A stretch of 5,115 nucleotides of DNA from JAJBWD01 sp041670885 (GTDB taxonomy: Bacteria > Bacillota > Clostridia > Clostridiales > Clostridiaceae): assembly GCA_041670885.1 (NCBI GenBank), contig JBAXYJ010000202.1, forward strand, positions 1 through 5,115. The letters are read 5' to 3'. Under the pieces are notes generated by a model. It saw only the letters and a program-made list of their open reading frames with translations, did no database searches and was not told the origin of the DNA. The first letter of the stretch is position 1. Every line of letters starts with the position of its first letter. The translations under genes were made by a program, and so were the position numbers. This document shows, one piece after another, positions 1 through 5,115 of the stretch.

Positions 1-1
1 T

Positions 2-982
2 GATGCAAAAATTACTTACAGTGATAAAGAAATAATAAACAGGGAAAGCAATTCTGCCAAGCTTATCAGTTTTTATGCTGATATGTATATTACCATTACT
101 GATGGTAATAAAATTTATGAATATGCTATGGAATTTCAAACTGTTTTCGATAAAGAGATATCGGTAAGAGTTTTCAGATACAGCTTTGAGAGAGCAGTTA
201 AGATCATAGATTTATCGAAGACAAGAGGAATTATTAAACTTAAAATGCCGGAGCCGTATCTAATACTGTTAGAAGAAGCTCCTGATGTGCCAGATTCAAT
301 AAAACTTCAGATGGAATTTAGTAAAGGTAAGTTTTTTACATATGATATCAAGGTTCTAAAATACTGGACATATGATTTAGAAAAGCTATACAGAGATAAT
401 ATGTATCTTCTGTATCCTCTTCAAATTTTTAAGCTAAGAAAAAGGATGAGTGCTATAAAGTCCAGCAATCATTCAGAGAAATATAAAGAAACTGAAATGA
501 ATAAGCTTTATAAAGAAATGTTGGAACTGATTGAAAAAACACTTAAAGCTATTGATAAGGCATATAATGATGGTAGAATAGAAATAGAAGATTACGATGA
601 AATGACCACGGTGCTAGAAAACATTAACGCGTATTTTGTAAATATGTATGGTAAATATAATGAATTTGAATTGGAGGTACAGGAGATGGTTAAGAGTTTT
701 TACGACCCAAGAATTGAAGAGAAAGGTGTTAAGAAGGGTATTGAGAAAGGTATTGAGAAAGGTAAAAAAGAGGGAAAGATAGAAGGAAAGATAGAAGGAA
801 AGATAGAGGGAAAGATAGAGGGCAAAGTAGATATATTATTAAAGCTGCTTACTAAAAAATTCGGAGAAGTGCCTGAAAACTATATTGAAAGAATCAAAAA
901 ATTATCTGAAGATGTTCTGGATAAAGTAAACCTTGATATTTTAGAAATTAAGGATATTAAGGAGATAGAGAAATATTTCTAA
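2..982 (+). CDS. Rpn-like PD-(D/E)XK nuclease / 'transposase' family protein, 5' end outside window
   Basis: The frame is open from base 2, so the ATG at 83 is not the real start. The translated sequence before it continues the fold and holds the likely catalytic Asp (window residue 27, in FYADMYI). About 17 residues later comes MEFQT (bases 128-142), the E-x-Q form of the (D/E)xK motif, followed by RVFRYSFERAV, which matches the R...Y helix seen after that motif in Rpn-like proteins. PEPYLILL is a probable core strand. A helical, charged middle follows, then a tetrapeptide-repeat linker (about 719-828) and a short helical C-terminal domain ending EIEKYF. The 326 visible residues suggest that only a short N-terminal part is missing. 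Rpn proteins are DNA endonucleases known to promote recombination and, in E. coli, to act in phage defence; many are labelled transposases. Family membership is judged by eye from motifs. Nuclease activity here is inferred. The gene is followed by its own 282-bp spacer and appears separate from the SNF2 operon. Confidence 0.8.
   Translation, partial: DAKITYSDKEIINRESNSAKLISFYADMYITITDGNKIYEYAMEFQTVFDKEISVRVFRYSFERAVKIIDLSKTRGIIKLKMPEPYLILLEEAPDVPDSIKLQMEFSKGKFFTYDIKVLKYWTYDLEKLYRDNMYLLYPLQIFKLRKRMSAIKSSNHSEKYKETEMNKLYKEMLELIEKTLKAIDKAYNDGRIEIEDYDEMTTVLENINAYFVNMYGKYNEFELEVQEMVKSFYDPRIEEKGVKKGIEKGIEKGKKEGKIEGKIEGKIEGKIEGKVDILLKLLTKKFGEVPENYIERIKKLSEDVLDKVNLDILEIKDIKEIEKYF
656..678 (+). promoter_or_regulatory. 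possible internal -10 box and ribosome binding site for the small Rpn product
   Basis: A consensus TATAAT lies at 656-661, so transcription would begin near 668, just ahead of GGAGGT at 673-678 and the ATG at 686. No good -35 hexamer lies at 16-18 bp spacing; TTGTAA at 636-641 is only 14 bp away. TATAAT is common by chance in DNA this AT-rich. The small product could equally be translated from the full-length mRNA. Confidence 0.28.
686..982 (+). CDS. candidate intragenic small protein: C-terminal 98 residues of the Rpn-like gene
   Basis: An ATG at 686 lies in the same frame as the large protein and is preceded by GGAGGT (673-678) with a 7-base spacing, which is as good as the sites of the SWIM and csp genes in this window. 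The product would begin MVKSFYDPRIEEKG, run through the charged tetrapeptide repeats and end with the C-terminal helical domain. It would lack the whole nuclease core. In E. coli, rpn genes are known to make such small C-terminal proteins from internal starts, and these block the full-length toxin/nuclease. The geometry here fits that pattern. Expression and function are inference. A GGAGGT also occurs by chance inside the SNF2 gene (2299-2304), so the signal alone is not proof. Confidence 0.38.
   Translation: MVKSFYDPRIEEKGVKKGIEKGIEKGKKEGKIEGKIEGKIEGKIEGKVDILLKLLTKKFGEVPENYIERIKKLSEDVLDKVNLDILEIKDIKEIEKYF
719..828 (+). repeat. 12-bp tandem repeat coding a four-residue repeat
   Basis: Nine consecutive 12-bp periods encode a K/E/G/I tetrapeptide ladder (EKGV KKGI EKGI EKGK KEGK, then IEGK repeats). 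The last five units, at 769-828, have the form AGA(A/G)GGAAAGAT and differ at very few bases; two adjacent units (781-804) are identical. The repeat is in frame, so gain or loss of units changes linker length without breaking the gene. It sits between the nuclease part and the C-terminal domain. Charged repeats of this kind are common in clostridial Rpn-like proteins. It probably forms a long charged helix or a flexible linker. Confidence 0.9.
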
Positions 983-993
983 AATATATTATA

Positions 994-1107
994 ATGCCAA
1001 TAAAAAATGGCTTAAAAGATGAATTTATCCTTAAAATTAAGAATATTGAGCAGAACAAACCAAAATCAATTTGGCTGAGTCAGGCATTGCTTGAAATTGA
1101 TGGATAA
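994..1107 (+). CDS. doubtful 37-codon ORF, possible gene remnant
   Basis: ATG at 994 to TAA at 1105-1107 gives a 37-residue peptide with a protein-like composition, ending KSIWLSQALLEIDG. There is no ribosome binding site before the ATG, and I recognise no family. The 3' end overlaps the -35 box of the SNF2 promoter. It may be a decayed fragment of a longer gene or simply a chance frame. Confidence 0.13.
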   Translation: MPIKNGLKDEFILKIKNIEQNKPKSIWLSQALLEIDG

Positions 1108-1119
1108 ACCTATTATAAT
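1091..1119 (+). promoter_or_regulatory. sigma-A-type promoter for the SNF2-SWIM operon
   Basis: TTGAAA at 1091-1096 and TATAAT at 1114-1119 are separated by exactly 17 bp: a 5/6 -35 and a 6/6 -10. Transcription would start near 1126, giving a leader of about 140 bases before the TTG start at 1265. This is the best promoter in the window and argues that the SNF2 operon is transcribed independently of the Rpn-like gene. Confidence 0.65.
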
Positions 1120-1143
1120 TTAAACAAACTATCTTAAATTAAG

Positions 1144-1173
1144 TAATATTGTGTTAATTAAAACAAAATATTA
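1144..1173 (+). repeat. inverted repeat in the SNF2 leader
   Basis: TAATATTGTGTT (1144-1155) pairs with AACAAAATATTA (1162-1173) over 11 of 12 positions, with a 6-base loop. It lies just after the predicted transcription start. It is nearly all A-T pairs and is not followed by a T run, so it is not an intrinsic terminator. It could be an mRNA hairpin, or chance dyad symmetry in AT-rich DNA. Confidence 0.35.
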
Positions 1174-1181
1174 AATCGATG

Positions 1182-1198
1182 TAAAACATATGGTTTTA
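1182..1198 (+). repeat. short hairpin in the SNF2 leader
   Basis: TAAAAC (1182-1187) pairs perfectly with GTTTTA (1193-1198) around a 5-base loop, and a G-T wobble can be added outside. It follows the inverted repeat at 1144-1173 directly. It is too weak and GC-poor for a confident terminator. Confidence 0.3.
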
Positions 1199-1209
1199 TT
1201 ATTTGCTAA

Positions 1210-1222
1210 ATTCATGATGAAT
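1210..1222 (+). promoter_or_regulatory. perfect 13-bp palindrome in the SNF2 leader, possible operator
   Basis: ATTCAT-G-ATGAAT is a perfect dyad with 6-bp arms around one central base, 31 bases upstream of the SNF2 ribosome binding site. The shape suits a small dimeric regulator. No regulator gene is visible nearby, and a half-site this short can arise by chance. Confidence 0.25.
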
Positions 1223-1252
1223 GAGCTGAATAGGTAAAAGAGAAAGGTTAAT

Positions 1253-1259
1253 AGGTGAT
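1253..1259 (+). promoter_or_regulatory. ribosome binding site that decides the TTG start of the SNF2 gene
   Basis: AGGTGAT at 1253-1259 is complementary to the 3' end of 16S rRNA (its GGTGATC-pairing part). The TTG at 1265 is 5 bases after the match, which is a normal aligned distance. The only other early start, TTG at 1271, is 6 bases too far. An in-frame TGA at 1256-1258 overlaps this site and closes the frame upstream, and no ATG or GTG start is available near it. Confidence 0.7.
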
Positions 1260-1264
1260 TTGTT

Positions 1265-3955
1265 TTGGTATTGAATAGTAAAGGAAAACTTGCAGAAATA
1301 GAAAATAAAGAACTAATTGTTATACTTCAAGAGGAAGGGACTTTCCAATTGGATTTTCAGGAAACAAAAGAAAAAATTGATGAAAAGAAGATGGAAGTTC
1401 AAGAAAAGATATATAAACACTCAATAGAAAACATAAACGAAACATTTTTTCAGCTGGGTTTTTTGCAAAAATCAGAAAACCTTTCTCAATCCCTTAGCTA
1501 TCTGAGACTTGTATCAAATGCATTTATAAAAAAATTATCAATGAACCCGGATATTGAATTACTTCGTGAAAAAACAGTGATTGATATAGAAGATGAAGAA
1601 ATCAAATATTTATTAGATAGTGCACCTTATTTAAGTGGGTCAGAATACTTGAATAATAATTGGATTGAAAATGCATGGAGAAAGCTTAGTAATACTTTTG
1701 GTGAAATCATAAAGAACTATAATGGCAGTGTTGAAGATCTTTTTGCTTCGTTTAATGCTAATATCCATGTTGTTGGACGTGTATTTTTTCACCTTGTGGA
1801 GAGCAAAGAAGAAAAATATCCTTTTGCCTTCTTAGCAACATACTCACAACAGGTTTCGCAAAAGAATAAGGCAAAACATCTTCCACTTAAAAATGCACTT
1901 ATTGAATATGGAGAAAATAACAAAAAACTCTTAGAATTGCTTTCAACAGTAAATAAAGCCTGTGAAAAAAGTGCTTTCATATCAGAACTTGTTAATTCCG
2001 GAGAAATATTTTATCCTATAAGGTTAAATGCCAATGAAGCATATACATTTCTAAAAGAAATACCTGTTTATGAGGAAGCTGGTATTTCTTGTCGTATACC
2101 TAATTGGTGGAAAAATAAATCAAACTCACTAAAAATGTCTGTTAGTGTAGGCAATAAAACTCCTTCCAGATTAAATTGTGATGCTCTTATGGACTTTAAT
2201 GCCAAGATGCTTCTCGGGGGAGAATTTATAAGTGAAACCGAATTGGAAAAACTAATTTCAGAGGCGGAAGGGCTTGCTTTTATTAAAGGAAAATGGGTGG
2301 AGGTTAATCATGATAAGTTAAAGGAAACCTTAAAAGCTTATGAACAAGTAAAAAAACTAATGGATAATACAGACATTAGTTTAACAGAGGCAATGCGTTT
2401 CCAACTAAATGCCGATAAAATATTAAATATTCCAAAGGATACTTGTGAATTTGAGGTAAAAAATGGAGAGTGGCTTAATTCAGTTATTGACAAATTGACT
2501 CATCCTAATAAGATTGAGCTTGTTACATGTGGTGATGATTTTCATGCAAATTTACGTGCTTATCAGGAAAAAGGGTTAGGGTGGCTTAATTTCATGAAAT
2601 CTCTTGGACTTGGGGCATGTCTTGCTGACGATATGGGTCTTGGAAAAACTGTACAGGTTATAGCACTTTTAAATTACATCCGAACAAGAAAACATGAAAA
2701 AACTCTGTTAATTGTTCCGGCATCTCTCATTAGTAACTGGATGAGTGAAATTAAAAAATTTGCACCCTCATTAAAATATTATATAATCCACCCTTCTGAA
2801 AATAAAAACCTTGTAAATGATTATGATAGCTGCCTGGAAGAATATGATATTTTCATAACTACATATGGTATGCTTTCTAAATATGAGTGGGTAAAGAACA
2901 TAAAATGGGATTGCTTGGTTTTAGATGAGGCCCAAGCTATAAAAAATCCAGGCACCAAGCAGACAAAAACTGTAAAACAATTAAACGCTGCCTACAAAAT
3001 TGCAATGACAGGTACACCTATAGAAAATCGACTTTCTGATTTATGGTCATTATTTGACTTCTTAAATAAAGGTCTTCTTGGAAGCCCAAAGGAATTTGCA
3101 AACTTTACAAAAAAACTTAAAGAAAGTGAAGAGGGTTATGGAAAATTAAAGAAGGTTGTAAGTCCGTTTATTCTTAGAAGGTTAAAGACAGATAAAACTG
3201 TTATATCAGATTTGCCTGATAAAATTGAAATGAAAACTTATGCAGCACTTACAAAAAAACAGGTAGTACTTTATAATAATCTGGTAAATGATGTTAAAGA
3301 AAAGCTGGAAGCTACAGAAGGGAACATAGAACGTAAAGGACTTGTGCTTTCATCTCTTATGAAATTTAAACAAATTTGCAATCATCCTGATCAATATCTT
3401 GGACAAAATTGTTATGCAGAGAATGAGAGTGGTAAATATGAAAGGCTTCGTGAAATTTGTGAAACTATTTATGAAAAAAGGGAAAGAGTTATTGCATTTA
3501 CGCAGTTTAAAGAAATTACGGAACCATTAAGTGATTTTCTGGAGATAGTGTTTCATCATAAAGGACTTGTATTTCATGGGGGAACCTCCGTTAGTAAAAG
3601 AAAAGATATTGTTGCTAAATTTCAGGGCCCTGAGTATGTGCCTTTTTTGGTGCTTTCCATTAAGGCAGGAGGAGTAGGACTGAATTTAACAGCAGCCAAC
3701 CATGTTATACATTTCGACAGATGGTGGAATCCAGCAGTGGAAAATCAGGCAACAGACAGAGCATTTAGAATAGGTCAAATGAAGAATGTTATAGTTCATA
3801 AATTTATTACAAAAGGTACAATTGAAGAGAAAATTGACTTGATGATTGAGGATAAAATAAAATTGTCCAAGGAAATTATTTCTGATGTCCAAGAAAACTG
3901 GATTACTGAAATGGATAATAAACAGCTTTTGGAACTGTTTAAATTATCATTATAA
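1265..3955 (+). CDS. SNF2-family DNA-dependent ATPase (helicase superfamily 2) with DUF3670 domain
   Basis: This is an 896-residue cytoplasmic protein with no signal peptide or membrane segment. The N-terminal third (to about 255) has the conserved lead-in of bacterial SNF2 proteins, including APYLSGSEYL, HVVGRVFFHLVE, FAFLATY and SGEIFYPI. A DUF3670-type domain follows at about 265-395, with RIPNWW (277-282) and GKWVEV (342-347). The ATPase core starts at LRAYQEKGLGWL (430-441). It has motif I GLGKT (458-462), motif II DEAQ (554-557), motif III TGTP (582-585), motif IV VIAFTQF (742-748), motif V GGVGLNL (802-808) and motif VI QATDRAFRIGQ (828-838). All key residues are present, so it should be an active ATP-driven double-stranded DNA translocase. 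It resembles B. subtilis YwqA in type. There is no CxCxnCxH cluster; the SWIM finger is in the next gene, 18 bp downstream. The start is TTG, chosen from the ribosome binding site. The biological role (repair, transcription or chromatin-like remodelling) is unknown. Confidence 0.97.
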   Translation: MVLNSKGKLAEIENKELIVILQEEGTFQLDFQETKEKIDEKKMEVQEKIYKHSIENINETFFQLGFLQKSENLSQSLSYLRLVSNAFIKKLSMNPDIELLREKTVIDIEDEEIKYLLDSAPYLSGSEYLNNNWIENAWRKLSNTFGEIIKNYNGSVEDLFASFNANIHVVGRVFFHLVESKEEKYPFAFLATYSQQVSQKNKAKHLPLKNALIEYGENNKKLLELLSTVNKACEKSAFISELVNSGEIFYPIRLNANEAYTFLKEIPVYEEAGISCRIPNWWKNKSNSLKMSVSVGNKTPSRLNCDALMDFNAKMLLGGEFISETELEKLISEAEGLAFIKGKWVEVNHDKLKETLKAYEQVKKLMDNTDISLTEAMRFQLNADKILNIPKDTCEFEVKNGEWLNSVIDKLTHPNKIELVTCGDDFHANLRAYQEKGLGWLNFMKSLGLGACLADDMGLGKTVQVIALLNYIRTRKHEKTLLIVPASLISNWMSEIKKFAPSLKYYIIHPSENKNLVNDYDSCLEEYDIFITTYGMLSKYEWVKNIKWDCLVLDEAQAIKNPGTKQTKTVKQLNAAYKIAMTGTPIENRLSDLWSLFDFLNKGLLGSPKEFANFTKKLKESEEGYGKLKKVVSPFILRRLKTDKTVISDLPDKIEMKTYAALTKKQVVLYNNLVNDVKEKLEATEGNIERKGLVLSSLMKFKQICNHPDQYLGQNCYAENESGKYERLREICETIYEKRERVIAFTQFKEITEPLSDFLEIVFHHKGLVFHGGTSVSKRKDIVAKFQGPEYVPFLVLSIKAGGVGLNLTAANHVIHFDRWWNPAVENQATDRAFRIGQMKNVIVHKFITKGTIEEKIDLMIEDKIKLSKEIISDVQENWITEMDNKQLLELFKLSL

Positions 3956-3973
3956 TTATGTGGAGGTAAATTT

Positions 3974-4771
3974 ATGTCATGGTATCAAAGTTCTCCAAAA
4001 TATGTGACTGCAGCTGAGAAAAAAGAAAAAGCACAGAAAAGCATTGAAAAATTAAAGAAGAAGGACCCCAATATTTATCCAGTGATTATTACAGGAAGAA
4101 AGCTGTCAAAAACTTGGTGGGGAAACTCATGGAACAATAATCTTGAGAGCTACCTGGACTATTCAAATAGAATTGAAAGAGGCCGCAGCTATGTTCGAAG
4201 CGGTGCAGTATTGGATTTAAAGATTACAAAGGGTAATATCAGTGCACTAGTTCAAGGCAGCAGATCAAAGCCTTACAAGGTAGGAATCATTATAGAGCCA
4301 ATTGAGAAAAGTGTGTGGGAAGAAATTACTAAGGAATGTGCTGGAAAAATTGACTCTCTCCAAGAATTAATCGAAGGGAAATTTCCAAAAGCACTTTCTG
4401 ATTTATTTACAGCAAAGGGAAAGGGCTTATTTCCTTCACCAAAGCAAATATCATTCAATTGCAGCTGCCCTGATTGGGCAAATATGTGCAAACATGTGGC
4501 CGCTGCTTTATACGGTGTAGGAACCAGATTAGATGATGATCCACAGCTGTTTTTCCTTCTTAGAAATGTAAATATTGACGAATTTATATCAAAGATAATA
4601 AATAAAAAATCACAGATGCTGCTTGAAAAATCTATGATAAAGAGCCGCAGAATTATTAATGATACTGATATTTCAGGTCTGTTTGGCATAGATGTAGAAA
4701 CTGAAGTGGAAATCGAAGCAGAAACTAAAGTGAAAAAATCAACTGGTAAGAAAACTTCAAAGAAAGTTTAA
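3974..4771 (+). CDS. SWIM zinc-finger protein, partner of the SNF2 ATPase
   Basis: This 265-residue protein starts at ATG with GGAGGT at 3962-3967, six bases before it and 18 bases after the SNF2 stop, so the two genes are surely co-transcribed. The N-terminal domain has the conserved TWWGNSW (47-53), YSNRIERGRSYVRSGAV (about 63-79) and ALVQGSRSKPYKV stretches typical of SWIM proteins found beside bacterial SNF2 genes. The zinc site is C163-x-C165 ... C172-x-H174 (CSCPDWANMCKH), with all four ligands intact. SWIM fingers are thought to bind DNA or protein, and their association with bacterial SNF2 ATPases is known. After the finger comes a short helical part (DDPQLFFLLRN), then an acidic stretch and a Lys-rich tail ending GKKTSKKV, which could bind nucleic acid non-specifically. 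The direct role as a DNA-targeting subunit for the ATPase is inferred from operon context. Confidence 0.95.
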   Translation: MSWYQSSPKYVTAAEKKEKAQKSIEKLKKKDPNIYPVIITGRKLSKTWWGNSWNNNLESYLDYSNRIERGRSYVRSGAVLDLKITKGNISALVQGSRSKPYKVGIIIEPIEKSVWEEITKECAGKIDSLQELIEGKFPKALSDLFTAKGKGLFPSPKQISFNCSCPDWANMCKHVAAALYGVGTRLDDDPQLFFLLRNVNIDEFISKIINKKSQMLLEKSMIKSRRIINDTDISGLFGIDVETEVEIEAETKVKKSTGKKTSKKV

Positions 4772-4782
4772 AGTCAGTTGAT
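4738..4782 (+). terminator. possible 3'-end hairpin of the SNF2-SWIM operon
   Basis: TCAACTG (4739-4745) pairs perfectly with CAGTTGA (4775-4781), extended by an outer A-T pair and two inner G-T wobbles. Inside it, AAACTT (4752-4757) pairs with AAGTTT (4764-4769) around a 6-base loop. The structure spans the SWIM stop codon. What follows is only moderately T-rich (ATTATTC), so it is a weak terminator candidate or an mRNA 3'-stabilising structure. I see no better terminator before the csp gene. Confidence 0.3.
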
Positions 4783-4816
4783 ATTATTCGGGAAAAGAAA
4801 TACTTATTTTATTACC

Positions 4817-4835
4817 TGAGCTTTACTTGAGCTTT
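4817..4835 (+). repeat. direct repeat TGAGCTTT, 11-bp period
   Basis: TGAGCTTT occurs at 4817-4824 and again at 4828-4835, one helical turn apart, in the non-coding stretch between the SWIM and csp genes. A degenerate third copy (CTTGCTTTA) lies at about 4858-4866. The spacing would put two bound protein monomers on the same face of the DNA. No function is evident. Confidence 0.4.
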
Positions 4836-4866
4836 CTATAACCAGATGTAAAGATAACTTGCTTTA

Positions 4867-4907
4867 ATTTATTAAATGTGTTATAAATAGATGTACATTA
4901 AATAAGT
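4867..4907 (+). repeat. imperfect inverted repeat upstream of the csp gene
   Basis: ATTTATTAAATGT (4867-4879) pairs with ACATTAAATAAGT (4895-4907) with one A-A mismatch and one G-T wobble, around a 15-base loop. It is almost entirely A-T pairs with no T run after it, so it is not a classic terminator on either strand. If a long csp leader existed, this would be its first stable element. Confidence 0.35.
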
Positions 4908-4979
4908 AGTAAATAATATAGCACCGATATATTTCAACTTGTACTTAGTAGTATAAGACATTAATTTTGAAATTTTATT

Positions 4980-5008
4980 AGTACATTATTGCTGAATTTA
5001 AGTATAAT
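4980..5008 (+). promoter_or_regulatory. candidate promoter of the cold shock gene
   Basis: A consensus TATAAT lies at 5003-5008. At 17 bp upstream the -35 position (4980-4985) reads AGTACA, matching consensus only at the last three bases. The start would be near 5015, giving a leader of about 18 bases that carries GGAGGT (5017-5022). TGTACT at 4940-4945 is the inverted copy of this AGTACA, so a dyad with a 34-base gap overlaps the -35 region. A second, upstream promoter giving a longer leader, as is common for csp genes, cannot be excluded. Confidence 0.4.
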
Positions 5009-5032
5009 AAAATTTTGGAGGTACGCATTTAT

Positions 5033-5115
5033 ATGAATGGTACAGTAAAATGGTTTAACGGAGAAAAAGGATTTGGATTTATTACAGGAGAAGATGGAAA
5101 AGATGTTTTTGCACA
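5033..5115 (+). CDS. CspA/CspB-type cold shock protein, 3' end outside window
   Basis: The first 27 residues begin MNGTVKWFN and contain the RNP1 motif KGFGFI (residues 12-17). The final bases encode DVFA plus the first two bases of a codon beginning CA, fitting the RNP2 motif VFAH or VFAQ. These proteins are about 65-70 residues, form a five-stranded OB fold and bind single-stranded RNA and DNA, acting as RNA chaperones in the cold or in stationary phase. The ATG is the standard family start, with GGAGGT at 5017-5022 and a 10-base spacing. The gene is separated from the SWIM gene by 261 bp and probably has its own promoter. The C-terminal half lies beyond the window. Confidence 0.97.
   Translation, partial: MNGTVKWFNGEKGFGFITGEDGKDVFA

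Noticed and set aside
83..85. ATG at 83 as the start of the Rpn-like gene
   Set aside because: The frame is open to the window edge, there is no ribosome binding site before 83, and the likely catalytic Asp is encoded at 80-82, directly before this Met.
969..980. Perfect palindrome AGAAATATTTCT at the end of the Rpn-like gene
   Set aside because: It overlaps the last codons, allows only a 4-bp stem with a loop, and is explained by AT-rich coding sequence.
997..1013. GCCA...TGGC inverted repeat after the Rpn-like gene as a terminator
   Set aside because: The stem is only 4 bp with an A-rich loop and no T run follows.
1190..1237. 15-codon upstream ORF in the SNF2 leader, possible leader peptide
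   Set aside because: It has no ribosome binding site, no run of one amino acid suggesting attenuation, and no terminator/antiterminator pair after it.
1789..1980. - strand frames at 1789-1980 and 3686-3892
   Set aside because: Both are antisense to conserved SNF2 coding sequence; the second is antisense to motifs V and VI. The translations are Cys/Phe-rich with no protein-like pattern.
2299..2312. GGAGGT plus ATG inside the SNF2 gene as an internal start
   Set aside because: The ATG at 2310 is out of frame and meets a stop after three codons. It serves as a control showing that such sites do arise by chance.
4273..4689. 138-codon reading frame on the - strand
   Set aside because: It lies wholly within the SWIM gene on the opposite strand, shows no recognisable domain and no ribosome binding site that I can see, and is a shadow of the + strand coding bias.
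1265..4771. DISARM-like or other named antiphage system
   Set aside because: An SNF2 ATPase alone is not enough: no methyltransferase, DUF1998 or phospholipase D gene is present, and the DUF3670/SWIM architecture fits the common housekeeping-type pair better.
1..5115. CRISPR array, tRNA, rRNA, or insertion sequence with terminal repeats
   Set aside because: There are no regularly spaced repeats, no tRNA-like folds and no bounding inverted repeats. The 'transposase' label for the Rpn-like family refers to a nuclease family, not to a visible element here.

Overview
The window is strongly AT-rich. It has GGAGGT-type ribosome binding sites, sigma-A-like TATAAT boxes and codon choice biased to A/T. 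Together with the gene families seen, this suggests a low-GC Gram-positive anaerobe of the Clostridia type. That assignment is inferred from style, since no rRNA or other marker gene is present. All recognisable genes lie on the + strand.

Region by region: (1) 2-982 is the 3' part of an Rpn-like gene of the PD-(D/E)XK nuclease / 'transposase' family, cut by the left edge of the window. Its C-terminal part carries a 12-bp (four-residue) tandem repeat. Just before the repeat is an in-frame internal ATG at 686 with a near-ideal ribosome binding site, and a TATAAT box lies a short distance upstream. (2) 983-1264 is a 282-bp spacer with a good sigma-A-type promoter (TTGAAA, 17 bp, TATAAT), three dyad symmetries downstream of it, and one doubtful 37-codon ORF. 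(3) 1265-3955 and 3974-4771 form a two-gene unit 18 bp apart: a bacterial SNF2-family ATPase of the DUF3670-containing type, starting at TTG, and a small SWIM zinc-finger protein. (4) 4772-5032 is a 261-bp spacer with a possible 3'-end hairpin, direct and inverted repeats, and a promoter candidate. (5) 5033 to the right edge is the start of a CspA/CspB-type cold shock protein.

Working model: the SNF2 ATPase and the SWIM protein act as partners on DNA, with the zinc finger supplied in trans because the ATPase itself has no CxCxnCxH cluster. The Rpn gene and the cold shock gene look like separate transcription units. The observation most worth following is the internal start in the Rpn gene. 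It would produce a 98-residue C-terminal protein, in the manner of the intragenic small Rpn proteins reported to inhibit their full-length nuclease partners in E. coli. No complete new multi-gene system can be claimed from this window.
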